Made by a program: the position numbers and the translations under genes. From the NCBI RefSeq assembly GCF_028657195.3, contig NZ_JANCPR020000006.1, forward strand, positions 124,001 through 188,000: a stretch of DNA of 64,000 nt, in the 5' to 3' direction. Below the pieces are notes generated by a model. It did no database searches, was not told the DNA's origin, and was given only the letters and a program-made list of their open reading frames with translations. Numbering within the stretch: the stretch's first letter is position 1; each line of letters begins with the position of its first letter. Below, one piece after another: positions 52,231 through 61,767 of the stretch. Origin of the DNA: Streptomyces iconiensis (GTDB lineage: Bacteria; Actinomycetota; Actinomycetes; Streptomycetales; Streptomycetaceae).

Positions 52231-54762
52231 TCAGGTGGCGGACTTGAGGAGTTCGGTGAGGAGGCGGATGGCGCCGGCCTTGTGGAGGGGGTCGTTGGCG
52301 TTGCCGCACTTGGGGGACTGGACGCAGGAGGGGCAGCCCGCATCGCAGTTGCAGGCGGCGATGGCGTCCCGTGTCGCGGTCAGCCAGGCGCGGGCCGTGT
52401 GGAAGGCGCGTTCGGAGAAGCCGGCGCCGCCCGGCTGGCCGTCGTAGACGAAGACCGTGGGAAGGAGAGTGTCAGGGTGCTGCGCGATGGAGACGCCGCC
52501 GATGTCCCAGCGGTCGCAGGTGGCGAACAGAGGCAGGATGCCGATGGAGGCGTGCTCGGCGGCATGCAGGGCGCCGGCGAGGATCTCCGGGTTGATCCGG
52601 GCGGCATCGAGCTGGTCCTCGGTGACCGTCCACCACACGGCGCGGGTACGCAGGGTGCGCGGGGGAAGGTCCAGTTTCGACTCGCCGAGGACTTCGCCCG
52701 TCATCAGGCGGCGGCGCAGGTAGGAGACGACCTGGTTGGTGACCTCGACGGAGCCCAGGCACAGGCGGGCGTCCCCCCAGGGGATCTCGGCCTCGGTCTC
52801 CAGGATGGCGAGGGCTGTGGTGTCGCGGGCCATCGTCGTCCAGGGCGGGCTGGACTCCTCGACCAGGGCGGCGGAGTCCTCCAGATCGAGCTTGCGGACG
52901 ACATAGGTACGGCCCTGGTGCAGATGGACGGCGCCTTCGTGGACCGTCGTGTGGGCAGCGGCGGCGTCCACGGTGCCCAGCAGGCGGCCCGTTCCCTCCT
53001 CGACGACCTGGACGGGACTGCCCCCGCTGCCCCGGATGTCGGTGAGGTCGGCGGCACGCTCCTTGCGGGTCCAGTGCCAGGCGGAGCCGCGGCGGCGGAG
53101 CAGCTTGCGCTGTTCGAGCTTCTCCAGGAGCGCGGCTGTCTCGGGCCCGAAGAGAGTGAAGTCGCCCTCGGTGAGCGGGATCTCGGCTGCGGCTGCGCAG
53201 AGGTGCGGAGCGAGGACGTAGGGGTTGTGCGGGTCGAGGACGGTGGACTCGACGGGGGTCTCGAAGATCGATTCGGGGTGGTGGACGAGGTAGGTGTCGA
53301 GCGGCTCGTCGCGGGCGATCAGGATGGCGAGCGCGCCCTGTCCCTTGCGCCCCGCTCGCCCTGCCTGCTGCCAGAGGGAGGCACGGGTGCCGGGGTAGCC
53401 GGTGATGAGGACGGCGTCGAGACCTGAGATGTCGATACCGAGTTCGAGTGCGTTGGTGGCGGCGAGGCCGAGCAGCTCGCCGGTGTGGAGTGCGCGTTCC
53501 AGGGTGCGGCGTTCCTCGGGGAGGTAGCCGCCCCGGTAAGCGGCGATACGGGAGGAGAGCCCGCCGCCCCGGCCGACACCGGGAATCGACGCGATCGACC
53601 GAGTCCCCCGGGACCCGGCGGGATCGGCCCCGCCCCGGACCCCCTCTTCGGCTCCAGCCCCGTCAGCGGTCCCCTCCCCGCCCCCGGTCGGGAGCGGCTC
53701 CCGGGGGGCCGGGATGGCGGAGAGGCGGTCCTGGGCGATGAGGGAGACCAGTTCGGCGCCGCGCCGGGAGCGGACGAAGGCGACGGTGCGGACGCCCTGG
53801 ACGGCGAGATCGGTGAGGAGTTCCGCGGCCTCGGCCGTGGCGGTGCGGCGTACGGGCGCTCCGCGTTCGCCCTCCATCTCGGTCAGCGGGGGCTCCCAGA
53901 GCGCGAAGACCGTCTCGCCCCGTGGCGAGGTGTCCTCGGTGATCTCCACGGGGCGCACGCCGGTGAGCCGTGCCGCACCCTCGCCGGGGGAGGCGGCGGT
54001 GGCGGAGGCGAGGAGGAAGACGGGGTCGGAGCCGTAACGGGCGCAGAGCCTGCGCAGGCGCCGGAGGACCTGCGCGACGTGCGAGCCGAAGACTCCTCGG
54101 TAGGTGTGGCACTCGTCGATCACGACGTAGCGCAGGGCACGCAGGAAGGAGGACCAGCGGGCGTGCCCCGGGAGGATGCCGCGGTGCAGCATGTCCGGGT
54201 TGGTGAGGACGTAGTTGGCGAAGAGACGGACCCACTCGCGTTCCTCGACGGGGGTGTCGCCGTCGAAGACCGCGGGCCGTACAGCGGTGCCCAGGGGGCC
54301 CGCCAGGTCGGCGACGGCGCGGCGCTGGTCGGCGGCGAGCGCCTTGGTGGGGGCCAGGTACAGGGCGGTGGAGCCCCGGCCGTTCGGGGCCTCGGAGCCG
54401 TCGAGGACGTCGCTGAGTACGGGGACGAGGTACGAGAGCGACTTGCCCGAGGCGGTTCCCGTGGCGATGATCACGGAATCGCCTTCGAGGGCGTGTGCCG
54501 CTGCGCGCGCCTGATGCTCCCAGGGGCGTTCGATGCCTGCCGCGCGTACGGCGTCGATCACTTCAGGCCGGATCCGGTCCGGCCAGTCTGCATGGCGACC
54601 CTCTCGCGGGGGCAAGTGCTCCGTATGGGTGATGCGCCCGGCGCGGTCGGGCCCCTTGGTGAGGCGGTTCAGCACGTCGCGGGGGTCGCCGCGGGGAACC
54701 GAGCGGTTGGGCTCGGCTCGCGGGCTTACGCTCGCGGACCGGGTGTGCTGTTCGTTGGCCAT
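52231..54762 (-). CDS. DEAH/DEAD-box helicase with DUF1998 domain
   Basis: The 843-residue superfamily 2 helicase belongs to the TIGR03817-type helicase/secretion neighbourhood group, related to the DNA repair helicase MrfA. Motif I is ATGTASGKSLSY, motif II VIDECHTY and motif III SATAAS; a helicase C domain contains QQAGRAGRKGQGALA. The C-terminal DUF1998 ends with a cysteine cluster in CNCDAGCPSCVQSPKCG. ATG 54762 is chosen; GTG 54780 and a longer ATG 54879 form (with NHLPAGEHDALRPL) cannot be excluded. It is divergent from bldG. Confidence 0.88.
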   Translation of the reverse strand: MANEQHTRSASVSPRAEPNRSVPRGDPRDVLNRLTKGPDRAGRITHTEHLPPREGRHADWPDRIRPEVIDAVRAAGIERPWEHQARAAAHALEGDSVIIATGTASGKSLSYLVPVLSDVLDGSEAPNGRGSTALYLAPTKALAADQRRAVADLAGPLGTAVRPAVFDGDTPVEEREWVRLFANYVLTNPDMLHRGILPGHARWSSFLRALRYVVIDECHTYRGVFGSHVAQVLRRLRRLCARYGSDPVFLLASATAASPGEGAARLTGVRPVEITEDTSPRGETVFALWEPPLTEMEGERGAPVRRTATAEAAELLTDLAVQGVRTVAFVRSRRGAELVSLIAQDRLSAIPAPREPLPTGGGEGTADGAGAEEGVRGGADPAGSRGTRSIASIPGVGRGGGLSSRIAAYRGGYLPEERRTLERALHTGELLGLAATNALELGIDISGLDAVLITGYPGTRASLWQQAGRAGRKGQGALAILIARDEPLDTYLVHHPESIFETPVESTVLDPHNPYVLAPHLCAAAAEIPLTEGDFTLFGPETAALLEKLEQRKLLRRRGSAWHWTRKERAADLTDIRGSGGSPVQVVEEGTGRLLGTVDAAAAHTTVHEGAVHLHQGRTYVVRKLDLEDSAALVEESSPPWTTMARDTTALAILETEAEIPWGDARLCLGSVEVTNQVVSYLRRRLMTGEVLGESKLDLPPRTLRTRAVWWTVTEDQLDAARINPEILAGALHAAEHASIGILPLFATCDRWDIGGVSIAQHPDTLLPTVFVYDGQPGGAGFSERAFHTARAWLTATRDAIAACNCDAGCPSCVQSPKCGNANDPLHKAGAIRLLTELLKSAT

Positions 54763-54950
54763 CGGTACCGAGTGTGTCACTGGCGAGGCGGACAATGGCC
54801 GCAAGGCGTCGTGCTCGCCTGCTGGTAAGTGATTGAATGCCTCTGCGGCTGCCGATCCGTCCCCTGCCTTTGGGGGCACCTCTCTCCGTCAGGCAGGGGG
54901 AGGGAGAACCGAGGGGGCTGACCGCTCGATAGCAAGGTGCTGGAGGATCC

Positions 54951-55292
54951 GTGGACCTGTCCCTGTCGACCCGTACCGTAGGCGATCGCACGATCGTCGA
55001 GGTCGGTGGCGAGATTGATGTATACACCGCGCCCAAGCTGCGAGAGCAGCTTGTCGAGCTTGTGAACGACGGCAGCTACCACCTCGTCGTGGACATGGAG
55101 GGCGTCGACTTCCTCGACTCCACGGGGCTGGGTGTGCTTGTCGGAGGGCTCAAGCGGGTGCGTGCCCATGAGGGCTCACTGCGCCTGGTCTGCAACCAGG
55201 AGCGCATTCTCAAGATTTTCCGCATCACTGGTCTGACCAAGGTGTTCCCGATCCATTCGTCCGTCGACGAGGCTGTAGCAGCCACCGACTGA
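54951..55292 (+). CDS. bldG: BldG anti-sigma factor antagonist
   Basis: This 113-residue STAS protein matches BldG, the anti-anti-sigma factor required for aerial growth and antibiotic production in Streptomyces. The phosphorylation site is Ser57 in [13 protein letters not shown] 54951 follows a GGAGG site. Its switch partner is the kinase-like gene 146 bp downstream. Together with the divergent helicase this is the conserved bldG locus. Confidence 0.95.
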   Translation: MDLSLSTRTVGDRTIVEVGGEIDVYTAPKLREQLVELVNDGSYHLVVDMEGVDFLDSTGLGVLVGGLKRVRAHEGSLRLVCNQERILKIFRITGLTKVFPIHSSVDEAVAATD

Positions 55293-55438
55293 CGTACCGG
55301 AGCCGCCGCGCCCGTCCCGTGTGGACGGGTCGGCGGCGGACCGGCTGGCTGGAATCCGGTCGCTGGGGCACCACCGGCTCTCACAGTCCCCGAGCACGGG
55401 CCCCGCAGACGTACACAGGGAAGACCGAGGGGGATGGC

Positions 55439-55945
55439 ATGGCCACCGTGGAACTCCTATTCAGCGCGCTGCCGGAGCACGTCCGGACCGCGCGACTGGT
55501 GGCCGCCGCGGTGGCGCGGCGTGCCGGGGTGGACGAGGCCGTGCTCGACGAGGTGCGGCTGGCCGTCGGCGAGGCGTGCACGCGCGCTGTCGGCCTCCAC
55601 ATGAGCAACGGCGTGGACAGTCCGGTGAAGGTCTCGCTGATCGAGGACGAGAAGAAGTTCTCGATCGAGGTCGGTGACGAGGCGCCCCACCCGCGCTTCT
55701 CGCTGCCCGGAGGCGGGCGTGGTCCCCGTCCGGCCGGTGGAGGCCGCGTGGAGGCCGAGGGAGCGCTGCTGCCGGGCGCGAGGGACGAGATCCCCGAGCC
55801 GGTCGCCGACGAGGACGAGGGCGACGGTGAGATGGGTCTCGCGGTCATCAGCGGGCTCGTGGACGACGTGGAGGTCTCCGCCGACGAGAACGGTGGGGTG
55901 ATCCGGATGAGCTGGCCCACGACGCCCGAGCCCGTACTCCCCTGA
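55439..55945 (+). CDS. Anti-sigma factor, HATPase_c kinase-like partner of BldG
   Basis: The 168-residue RsbW/SpoIIAB-like protein has an N-box LDEVRLAVGEACTRAVGLH and a late ATP-lid region (MGLAVISGLVDDVEV). An acidic Gly/Pro-rich insertion (about residues 88-125) separates them, longer than in Bacillus homologs. It is expected to bind an ECF-like or SigB-like sigma factor and to be countered by unphosphorylated BldG. ATG 55439 comes after GAGGGGG. A hairpin terminator follows. Confidence 0.87.
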   Translation: MATVELLFSALPEHVRTARLVAAAVARRAGVDEAVLDEVRLAVGEACTRAVGLHMSNGVDSPVKVSLIEDEKKFSIEVGDEAPHPRFSLPGGGRGPRPAGGGRVEAEGALLPGARDEIPEPVADEDEGDGEMGLAVISGLVDDVEVSADENGGVIRMSWPTTPEPVLP

Positions 55946-56011
55946 ACAACTGAGCCCATGCGCCGGTGTTTCCAGCCGTGACGTCACTCGTCGACTGCTC
56001 GCCGAAAGCTA

Positions 56012-56039
56012 CGCCCGTCGCCTCTGCGGCGGGCTTTTT
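56012..56039 (+). terminator. Intrinsic terminator of the bldG operon
   Basis: GCCCGTCGC and GCGGCGGGC (one G-T pair) with a CCTCT-type loop are followed by five T residues. Confidence 0.9.
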
Positions 56040-56230
56040 CGATCTTTAGTGCGGGCACTTTCGATCTTCTGTGCGCATTACTGACCAGGGGTTTTCCGGG
56101 TTTACTTGATCAGGTTAGAGATCATTTCCCCGGCGTCAGTTGAATTTGCGCCTTCCCTCATGCGAGCGAATTATCAGCTTCGTGCACGGCTGATCTTCGC
56201 CGTTCGGGGCGAATTCCCGCTGCTGTGCTC

Positions 56231-56259
56231 TGTTTTGATCAAGTTGCGCTCCCTACAAT
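56231..56259 (+). promoter_or_regulatory. Candidate vegetative promoter for hppA
   Basis: TACAAT at 56254-56259 is a near-perfect -10 box, with TGTTTT 17 bp upstream as a weak -35. It is 74 bp before the start codon in an AT-rich patch. Confidence 0.4.
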
Positions 56260-56332
56260 CCGTCCACATCTTTGCAGCAGGACGCCTGAGCGTGCTTGCG
56301 CGCGCCCATGTGCCAAACGTCAAGGAGGACGA

Positions 56333-58741
56333 ATGGCGGGGCATCTCAGCCCACTTCAGAACTCCCAGCACCTCGCAGCCGCCGCAGAGCTGACCAGTGG
56401 CAACCGTGGTCTCGTGATCGTGATCGCGGTTGTGGCTCTGGCGGCTCTCGGCGTCGGCCTGGTGCTGGTACGTCAAGTGCTCGCCGCCGGCGAAGGCACG
56501 GACAGCATGAAGAAGATCGCGGCGGCCGTTCAGGAGGGCGCCAACGCGTACCTCGCGCGGCAGCTGCGTACCCTCGGCGTATTCGCGGTCGTGGTCTTCT
56601 TCCTGCTGTTTCTGTTGCCGGCCGACGATATGAACCAGCGGATCGGCCGTTCGTTGTTCTTCCTGGTCGGTGCCGCCTTCTCGGCGGCCACCGGGTATTT
56701 CGGTATGTGGCTCGCGGTGCGCGCCAATGTACGAGTGGCTGCTGCGGCGCGTGAGGCGACTCCGGCCGAGGGCAGCGATGCGGCGAGTTCGCCGGATCTC
56801 ACCGCCGTCTCGCACAAGGCCATGAAGATCGCTTTCCGTACGGGCGGGGTCGTCGGGCTGTGCACCGTCGGGCTCGGACTGTTCGGTGCCGCGTGCGTCG
56901 TGCTCGTCTACACGGCCGACGCGCCGAAGGTGCTGGAGGGCTTCGGTCTCGGGGCCGCGCTGATCGCGATGTTCATGCGTGTCGGCGGCGGCATCTTCAC
57001 CAAGGCGGCCGACGTCGGGGCCGACCTCGTCGGCAAGGTCGAGCAGGGCATCCCCGAGGACGACCCGCGCAACGCCGCCACCATCGCGGACAACGTCGGC
57101 GACAACGTCGGCGACTGCGCGGGCATGGCGGCCGACCTGTTCGAGTCGTACGCGGTCACGCTCGTCGCCGCGCTCATCCTCGGGACCGCCGTCTTCGGCG
57201 ACACCGGTCTCGTCTTCCCGCTGCTGGTTCCGGCCATCGGCGTACTCACGGCGATCATCGGAGTCTTCGCTGTCGCACCGCGTCGCTCGGACCGGGGCGG
57301 GATGACGGCGATCAACCGTGGGTTCTTCATCTCGGCCGTGATCTCGCTGATCCTGGTGGCGGTAGCGGCGTTCGCGTACCTGCCGTCCAGCTACGCGGAC
57401 CTCAAGGGCGTCTCCAGCGACAACACGGAGGACATCCTCGGGCACGCCGGTGACCCGCGTGTGCTGGCGATCGTGGCCGTGGCGATCGGGATTCTCCTGG
57501 CCGCCGTGATCCAGCAGCTCACCGGCTACTTCACGGAGACCACCCGCAAGCCCGTACGGGATGTCGGCAGGACCTCGCTGACGGGGCCCGCGACCGTCGT
57601 ACTGTCCGGGATGTCCCTCGGGCTCGAATCGGCCGTCTACACCGCGCTGTTGATCGGTCTCAGCGTCTACGGTGCCTTCCTGCTCGGCGGCGGCACGATC
57701 ATGCTCGCGCTGTTCGCCGTCGCGCTGGCGGGCACCGGGCTGCTGACCACGGTCGGTGTGATCGTGGCCATGGACACCTTCGGACCCGTCTCCGACAACG
57801 CGCAGGGCATCGCCGAGATGTCGGGCGACGTCGAGGGCGCCGGCGCGCAGGTGCTCACGGACCTGGACGCGGTCGGCAACACGACGAAGGCCATCACCAA
57901 GGGCATCGCCATCGCCACGGCCGTACTCGCCGCAGCCGCACTGTTCGGTTCGTATCGAACGGAGTTGGGCACGGCGCTGGACGAGGCGGGGCAGGGCACC
58001 GGCAAGATGCTGGAGCTGATGGACATCGCGCAGCCCAGCACGCTGGTCGGGCTGATGTTCGGCGCCGCTGTGGTCTTCCTCTTCTCGGGGCTGGCCATCA
58101 ACGCCGTTTCCCGGTCGGCGGGTTCGGTGGTCTACGAGGTGCGCAGGCAGTTCCGCGAGCACCCCGGGATCATGAACTACACCGAGAAGCCCGAGTACGG
58201 CCGGGTCGTGGACATCTGCACGAAGGACGCGCTGCGGGAGCTGACCACGCCGGGTCTGCTCGCCGTGATGGCGCCGATCTTCGTGGGGTTCACCTTCGGT
58301 GTGGGCGCGCTGGCGGCGTTCCTGGCCGGTGCGATCGGCGCCGGGACGCTGATGGCCGTCTTCCTCGCCAACTCGGGCGGTGCCTGGGACAACGCGAAGA
58401 AGCTGGTCGAGGACGGTCACCACGGTGGCAAGGGCAGCCCGGCGCACGAGGCGACGGTGATCGGTGACACGGTCGGTGACCCCTTCAAGGACACCGCCGG
58501 GCCGGCGATCAACCCGCTGCTGAAGGTGATGAACCTGGTGGCGCTCCTCATCGCGCCCGCCGTGGTGAAGTTCAGCTACGGCGACGAGGCGAACGTGGGC
58601 GCGCGTGCCGTGGTCGCCTCGATCTCGATCGCGGTGATCGTGATCGCTGTCTACGTCTCCAAGCGGCGCGGGATCGCCGTTGGTGAGGAAGACAACACCG
58701 ATCGGATGGCGAAGCCGTCGGATCCGGTGGCCGCCTCCTAG
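56333..58741 (+). CDS. hppA: Membrane proton-translocating pyrophosphatase
   Basis: This 802-residue V-type H+-PPase has about 16-17 helices and couples pyrophosphate hydrolysis to proton export. The catalytic signature DVGADLVGKVE is at about 227-237, with DNVGDNVGDCAG following. In GNTTKAITKG the lysine at the position that is Ala in K+-dependent enzymes indicates the K+-independent type. ATG 56333 has an AAGGAGG site. The length and loops match the Streptomyces enzyme. Confidence 0.95.
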   Translation: MAGHLSPLQNSQHLAAAAELTSGNRGLVIVIAVVALAALGVGLVLVRQVLAAGEGTDSMKKIAAAVQEGANAYLARQLRTLGVFAVVVFFLLFLLPADDMNQRIGRSLFFLVGAAFSAATGYFGMWLAVRANVRVAAAAREATPAEGSDAASSPDLTAVSHKAMKIAFRTGGVVGLCTVGLGLFGAACVVLVYTADAPKVLEGFGLGAALIAMFMRVGGGIFTKAADVGADLVGKVEQGIPEDDPRNAATIADNVGDNVGDCAGMAADLFESYAVTLVAALILGTAVFGDTGLVFPLLVPAIGVLTAIIGVFAVAPRRSDRGGMTAINRGFFISAVISLILVAVAAFAYLPSSYADLKGVSSDNTEDILGHAGDPRVLAIVAVAIGILLAAVIQQLTGYFTETTRKPVRDVGRTSLTGPATVVLSGMSLGLESAVYTALLIGLSVYGAFLLGGGTIMLALFAVALAGTGLLTTVGVIVAMDTFGPVSDNAQGIAEMSGDVEGAGAQVLTDLDAVGNTTKAITKGIAIATAVLAAAALFGSYRTELGTALDEAGQGTGKMLELMDIAQPSTLVGLMFGAAVVFLFSGLAINAVSRSAGSVVYEVRRQFREHPGIMNYTEKPEYGRVVDICTKDALRELTTPGLLAVMAPIFVGFTFGVGALAAFLAGAIGAGTLMAVFLANSGGAWDNAKKLVEDGHHGGKGSPAHEATVIGDTVGDPFKDTAGPAINPLLKVMNLVALLIAPAVVKFSYGDEANVGARAVVASISIAVIVIAVYVSKRRGIAVGEEDNTDRMAKPSDPVAAS

Positions 58742-59003
58742 GCGGCGGGCGGCGCGCGGCGGTCGTAAGGACCGCTGCGCACCAGCTCAACGGCGGGGCG
58801 GGCGGGGCGTGTCGACGCCCCGTCCGCCCCGTGGTGTGTCCGGGGGCGCGGCGCGGAGGACCGACCGGCGGGTGCCCGGAATGCCCGTACGTGCTTTTGG
58901 TGCAAATGGCTGCAATCGGGGACAGATGAATCTTCCGACTCGCCGCTGCTCCCTCCCCGGCGTGTATGTTCCGGGCCGAACAGCCATGGAAGGGACCGAT
59001 CCG

Positions 59004-59564
59004 GTGAAGAAGAAGCTTGCGGCTGCACTGTCCGGCGGTGCGGCACTCGTACTCGCGCTGACCGGTTGCAGCGACGACAGCGGCAAGAAGACGGACGACT
59101 GGGCCAAGAAGGTCTGCGACGAGGTCAAGCCACAGGTCAAGAAGATCCAGGGAGCCAACTCCTCGATCGACCAGGCGTCCCAGCAGAAGGAATCCTCCGC
59201 CGAGGTCAAGAAGACCGACTCGGCCGCCTTCCAGAAGATCTCCGACGCGTACAAGTCGCTCGCCTCCGCCGTCGATGACGCGGGCGCACCGCCCGTGGAC
59301 AACGGAAAGAAGCTCCAGAAGGACGCGGTCAAGGAGCTGAAGGGACTCTCCGGCCAGTACAAGGGCCTCAAGACCACGGTCGACAAGCTCGACACCAAGG
59401 ACCAGGCGAAGTTCGCCGAGGGCCTCAAGGGTGTCGCCACCAAGCTCGACACGCTCGGCAAGAGCGGCGACAAGGCCCTCAACAAGCTCCAGTCGGGCGA
59501 ACTGGGCAAGTCGATGGCCAACCAGGAAGGCTGCAAGAAGCCGAGGACGTCCACGAGCTCGTAG
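59004..59564 (+). CDS. Small Lys-rich lipoprotein
   Basis: The 186-residue secreted protein has a lipobox LALTGC (Cys22) after a short KKK leader. The mature part is helical and very rich in Lys, Ala, Ser and Asp, with heptad-like patterning. It has paired Cys residues, one in KKVCDEV and one near the end in EGCKKP, that may form a disulfide. GTG 59004 has a GGAAGGG site; ATG 58986 would add six residues before the signal. The family is common in Streptomyces and its function is unknown. Confidence 0.8.
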   Translation: MKKKLAAALSGGAALVLALTGCSDDSGKKTDDWAKKVCDEVKPQVKKIQGANSSIDQASQQKESSAEVKKTDSAAFQKISDAYKSLASAVDDAGAPPVDNGKKLQKDAVKELKGLSGQYKGLKTTVDKLDTKDQAKFAEGLKGVATKLDTLGKSGDKALNKLQSGELGKSMANQEGCKKPRTSTSS

Positions 59565-59638
59565 GCGGCTCGCGCGGATCCTGTGAAAGACGGGTACGGA
59601 TCTCGTGCGGCCCTCGCGGGCCCTGTGCGGTCCGTACC

Positions 59639-59663
59639 GATCCTGTGCGGGCCGCACAGGATC
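59639..59663. promoter_or_regulatory. Perfect 12-bp inverted repeat upstream of the methyltransferase
   Basis: GATCCTGTGCGG and its exact complement are separated by a single base, 36 bp before the start codon. Partial copies (ATCCTGTG, TTCTGTGAGG) occur nearby. The one-base spacer favours an operator-like dyad over an RNA terminator. Confidence 0.6.
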
Positions 59664-59698
59664 CGGCGGGGGCCGTACGGGTTCTGTGAGGGAGGAGA

Positions 59699-61243
59699 AT
59701 GGGGCGGGTGAGTACCGAAGCGCTTCCCGCGGGCGGGGACGAGAGCACGCGGCGACTGAGGGAGTCCCTCATGGTCGCCGGATTCACCGCCGACGGACTG
59801 CTGGAACTGCTGGGCGCACCCGCCTACGCCGCACTCGCCCGCGGCGAGACCGTCCCCGCGCTGCGCGCCACGCGCGGCGAGGGCCCGCTGGAGACGCTCG
59901 TACGGCTCTTCCTGCTGCGGCAGCCGGCGCCGTACGAGCGTGCGCGTGCGGCGCTGCACGCCGAAGAGGCGCTCGCCGACGGGTGGCTGGAGCGCGAGGG
60001 GCCCGGAGGGGACTCCGTACGCGCGACCGTGGACGTCAGGCCGTACAGCGGGCCCGAGGGCCAGGACTGGTGGATCGTCTCCGATCTGGGCTGCGCCGTG
60101 GGCGGCGCCGGCGGGATCGGTGCCCGGCGCGAGAACGGTGAGGACGCGCGCGGCGCGGTGCTCGGCGTCGGCGGTGCCTCCACGACGCTGGCGGGGCTCA
60201 CCGTCCGTACGCCCGTGGCCCGTGCGCTCGATCTCGGTACGGGTTCCGGTGTCCAGGCGCTGCACGCGAGCGCGTTCGCCACCCGGGTCACCGCGACCGA
60301 CCTCAACCCGCGCGCACTGCGCTTCGCCCGCCTCACGCTCGCGCTGTCGGGCGCTCAGGAGGCCGATCTGCGGGAGGGTTCGCTGTTCGACCCGGTGGAG
60401 GGCGAGGAACCGTACGACCTGATCGTGTCCAACCCGCCCTTCGTGATCTCGCCGGCCGCCCGGCTGACCTACCGCGACGGCGGCATGCGCGGCGACGAGA
60501 TGTGCCGCACGCTGGTGCGAGGGGCCGTCGGGCATCTGGCGCAGGGCGGCTACTGCCAGCTGCTCGCCAACTGGGAGCACCGGGCCGACGAGGACTGGCG
60601 GGACCGGGTGTCGGCGTGGGTGCCTCAGGGGTGTGACGCGTGGATCGTCCAGCGTGAGGTCCAGGACGTCGCCCAGTACGCGGAGTTGTGGCTGCGCGAC
60701 GCGGGGGACCACCACGGCGACCCCGACGCGTACGCGGCCCGCTACGACGCCTGGCTTGAGGAGTTCGAGCAGCGCGGTACCAAGGCTGTCGGCTTCGGCT
60801 GGATCACCCTGCGCAAGACGGAAGCGGAACGTCCGTCTGTGATCGCTGAGGAGTGGCCGCACCCTGTGGAACAGCCTCTGGGCGATGTGGTGCTTTCCCA
60901 CTTCGAACGCCAGGACTTCCTGCGCAGGACGGATGACGCCGCTCTGCTCGGGCACCGTTTCATGCTCGCGGACGAGGTGGTTCAAGAGCAGGTCGGGATG
61001 CCGGGCGCGGAGGATCCGGAGTATGTGGTGCTCCGTCAGAACCGGGGTATGCGGCGTGCGACGACGGTGGACACCGTGGGCGCCGGGTTCGCCGGAGTGT
61101 GTGACGGAACGCTCAGTGCGGGCCGCATCCTGGATGCCATCGGACAGCTTGTCGGCGAGAGCCCCGTGGAGTTGCGGGAGCGGACGCCAGAGGCGATCAG
61201 GCTCCTGGTCGAGCAGGGCTTTCTGACACCGGTCGAGGCGTAG
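59699..61243 (+). CDS. Class I SAM-dependent methyltransferase (HemK/PrmC-like)
   Basis: The 514-residue methyltransferase has an N-terminal helical region (about 1-160). SAM-binding motif I is ALDLGTGSGVQALHA, followed by ATDLNPRAL and the catalytic NPPF in IVSNPPFVIS, the tetrad of N5-glutamine and N6-adenine methyltransferases. A C-terminal extension of about 180 residues with winged-helix-like character is typical of the actinobacterial form. ATG 59699 follows a GGGAGGAG site; GTG 59708 is the alternative. The substrate (protein Gln or nucleic acid) is unresolved. Confidence 0.87.
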   Translation: MGRVSTEALPAGGDESTRRLRESLMVAGFTADGLLELLGAPAYAALARGETVPALRATRGEGPLETLVRLFLLRQPAPYERARAALHAEEALADGWLEREGPGGDSVRATVDVRPYSGPEGQDWWIVSDLGCAVGGAGGIGARRENGEDARGAVLGVGGASTTLAGLTVRTPVARALDLGTGSGVQALHASAFATRVTATDLNPRALRFARLTLALSGAQEADLREGSLFDPVEGEEPYDLIVSNPPFVISPAARLTYRDGGMRGDEMCRTLVRGAVGHLAQGGYCQLLANWEHRADEDWRDRVSAWVPQGCDAWIVQREVQDVAQYAELWLRDAGDHHGDPDAYAARYDAWLEEFEQRGTKAVGFGWITLRKTEAERPSVIAEEWPHPVEQPLGDVVLSHFERQDFLRRTDDAALLGHRFMLADEVVQEQVGMPGAEDPEYVVLRQNRGMRRATTVDTVGAGFAGVCDGTLSAGRILDAIGQLVGESPVELRERTPEAIRLLVEQGFLTPVEA

Positions 61244-61247
61244 CGGT

Positions 61248-61733
61248 TCAGCCGACGGCGTTGCGGGCCACGGCCCACGCCACCGCGAGCGTCAGGACCG
61301 CCACCGTCCCCCGTGTGCTCAACCTCGGGCGGTAGCGGCGTCCCCGCAGGCCCTCGTAGAGCCAGCGGCCGGAGAGATACGCGGCGGCGGGCAGCCCGAT
61401 CACGAGCAGTGCCGCGTTGTCGTGCAGCGCGGCGAGCAGGTCGCCGTGCAGGAGGTCGTACGTCATCCGCGTACCGCCGCAGGCCGGACACAGCAGCCCC
61501 GTCGCCCAGTTGAAGGGGCAGCGGGGCAGGAAGTGGCCGGACTCATGGGGGTCGGTGCCCCACAGGTACGCGGCGCCCGCCGCTCCCGCCGTGAGGGCGG
61601 CGAGCGGCGCGGCTGCCGGGTGGGAGAAGGCGGCAACGAACCGTGCGGGGGCGCGGGGGACGTGACCGTCCGGCAGCTGACTCAGCTGACTCAGCTGATC
61701 CGGCCGGCCTGTCGGCCCCGTTACGGTGCGCAT
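61248..61733 (-). CDS. DUF2752 membrane protein
   Basis: The 161-residue protein has three hydrophobic segments and the family signature CPFNWATGLLCPACGGTRM. The Cys-Pro-x-Cys-Gly-Gly-Thr-Arg motif suggests metal or redox function, but none is established. ATG 61733 has GGAGGAGGAGAG upstream. A CTGACTCAG tandem repeat (61676-61698) encodes repeated Ser-Gln-Leu near the N-terminus. It shares the strand with the TM2 gene located 34 bp upstream. Confidence 0.87.
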   Translation of the reverse strand: MRTVTGPTGRPDQLSQLSQLPDGHVPRAPARFVAAFSHPAAAPLAALTAGAAGAAYLWGTDPHESGHFLPRCPFNWATGLLCPACGGTRMTYDLLHGDLLAALHDNAALLVIGLPAAAYLSGRWLYEGLRGRRYRPRLSTRGTVAVLTLAVAWAVARNAVG

Positions 61734-61767
61734 CGCCGCTCTCCTCCTCCCGTTCCGCCGTGCGGGC

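Larger units (their letters stand above)
55946..56332. other. Intergenic region with terminator and hppA promoter area
   Basis: About 390 bp that become clearly AT-rich after 56040. It carries the bldG-operon terminator (56012-56039) and a candidate promoter for the pyrophosphatase (56231-56259). No gene was seen. Confidence 0.6.

Noticed and set aside
56174..58447. Minus-strand open frame opposite hppA
   Set aside because: Highly charged repetitive translation opposite a clear 16-helix pyrophosphatase.
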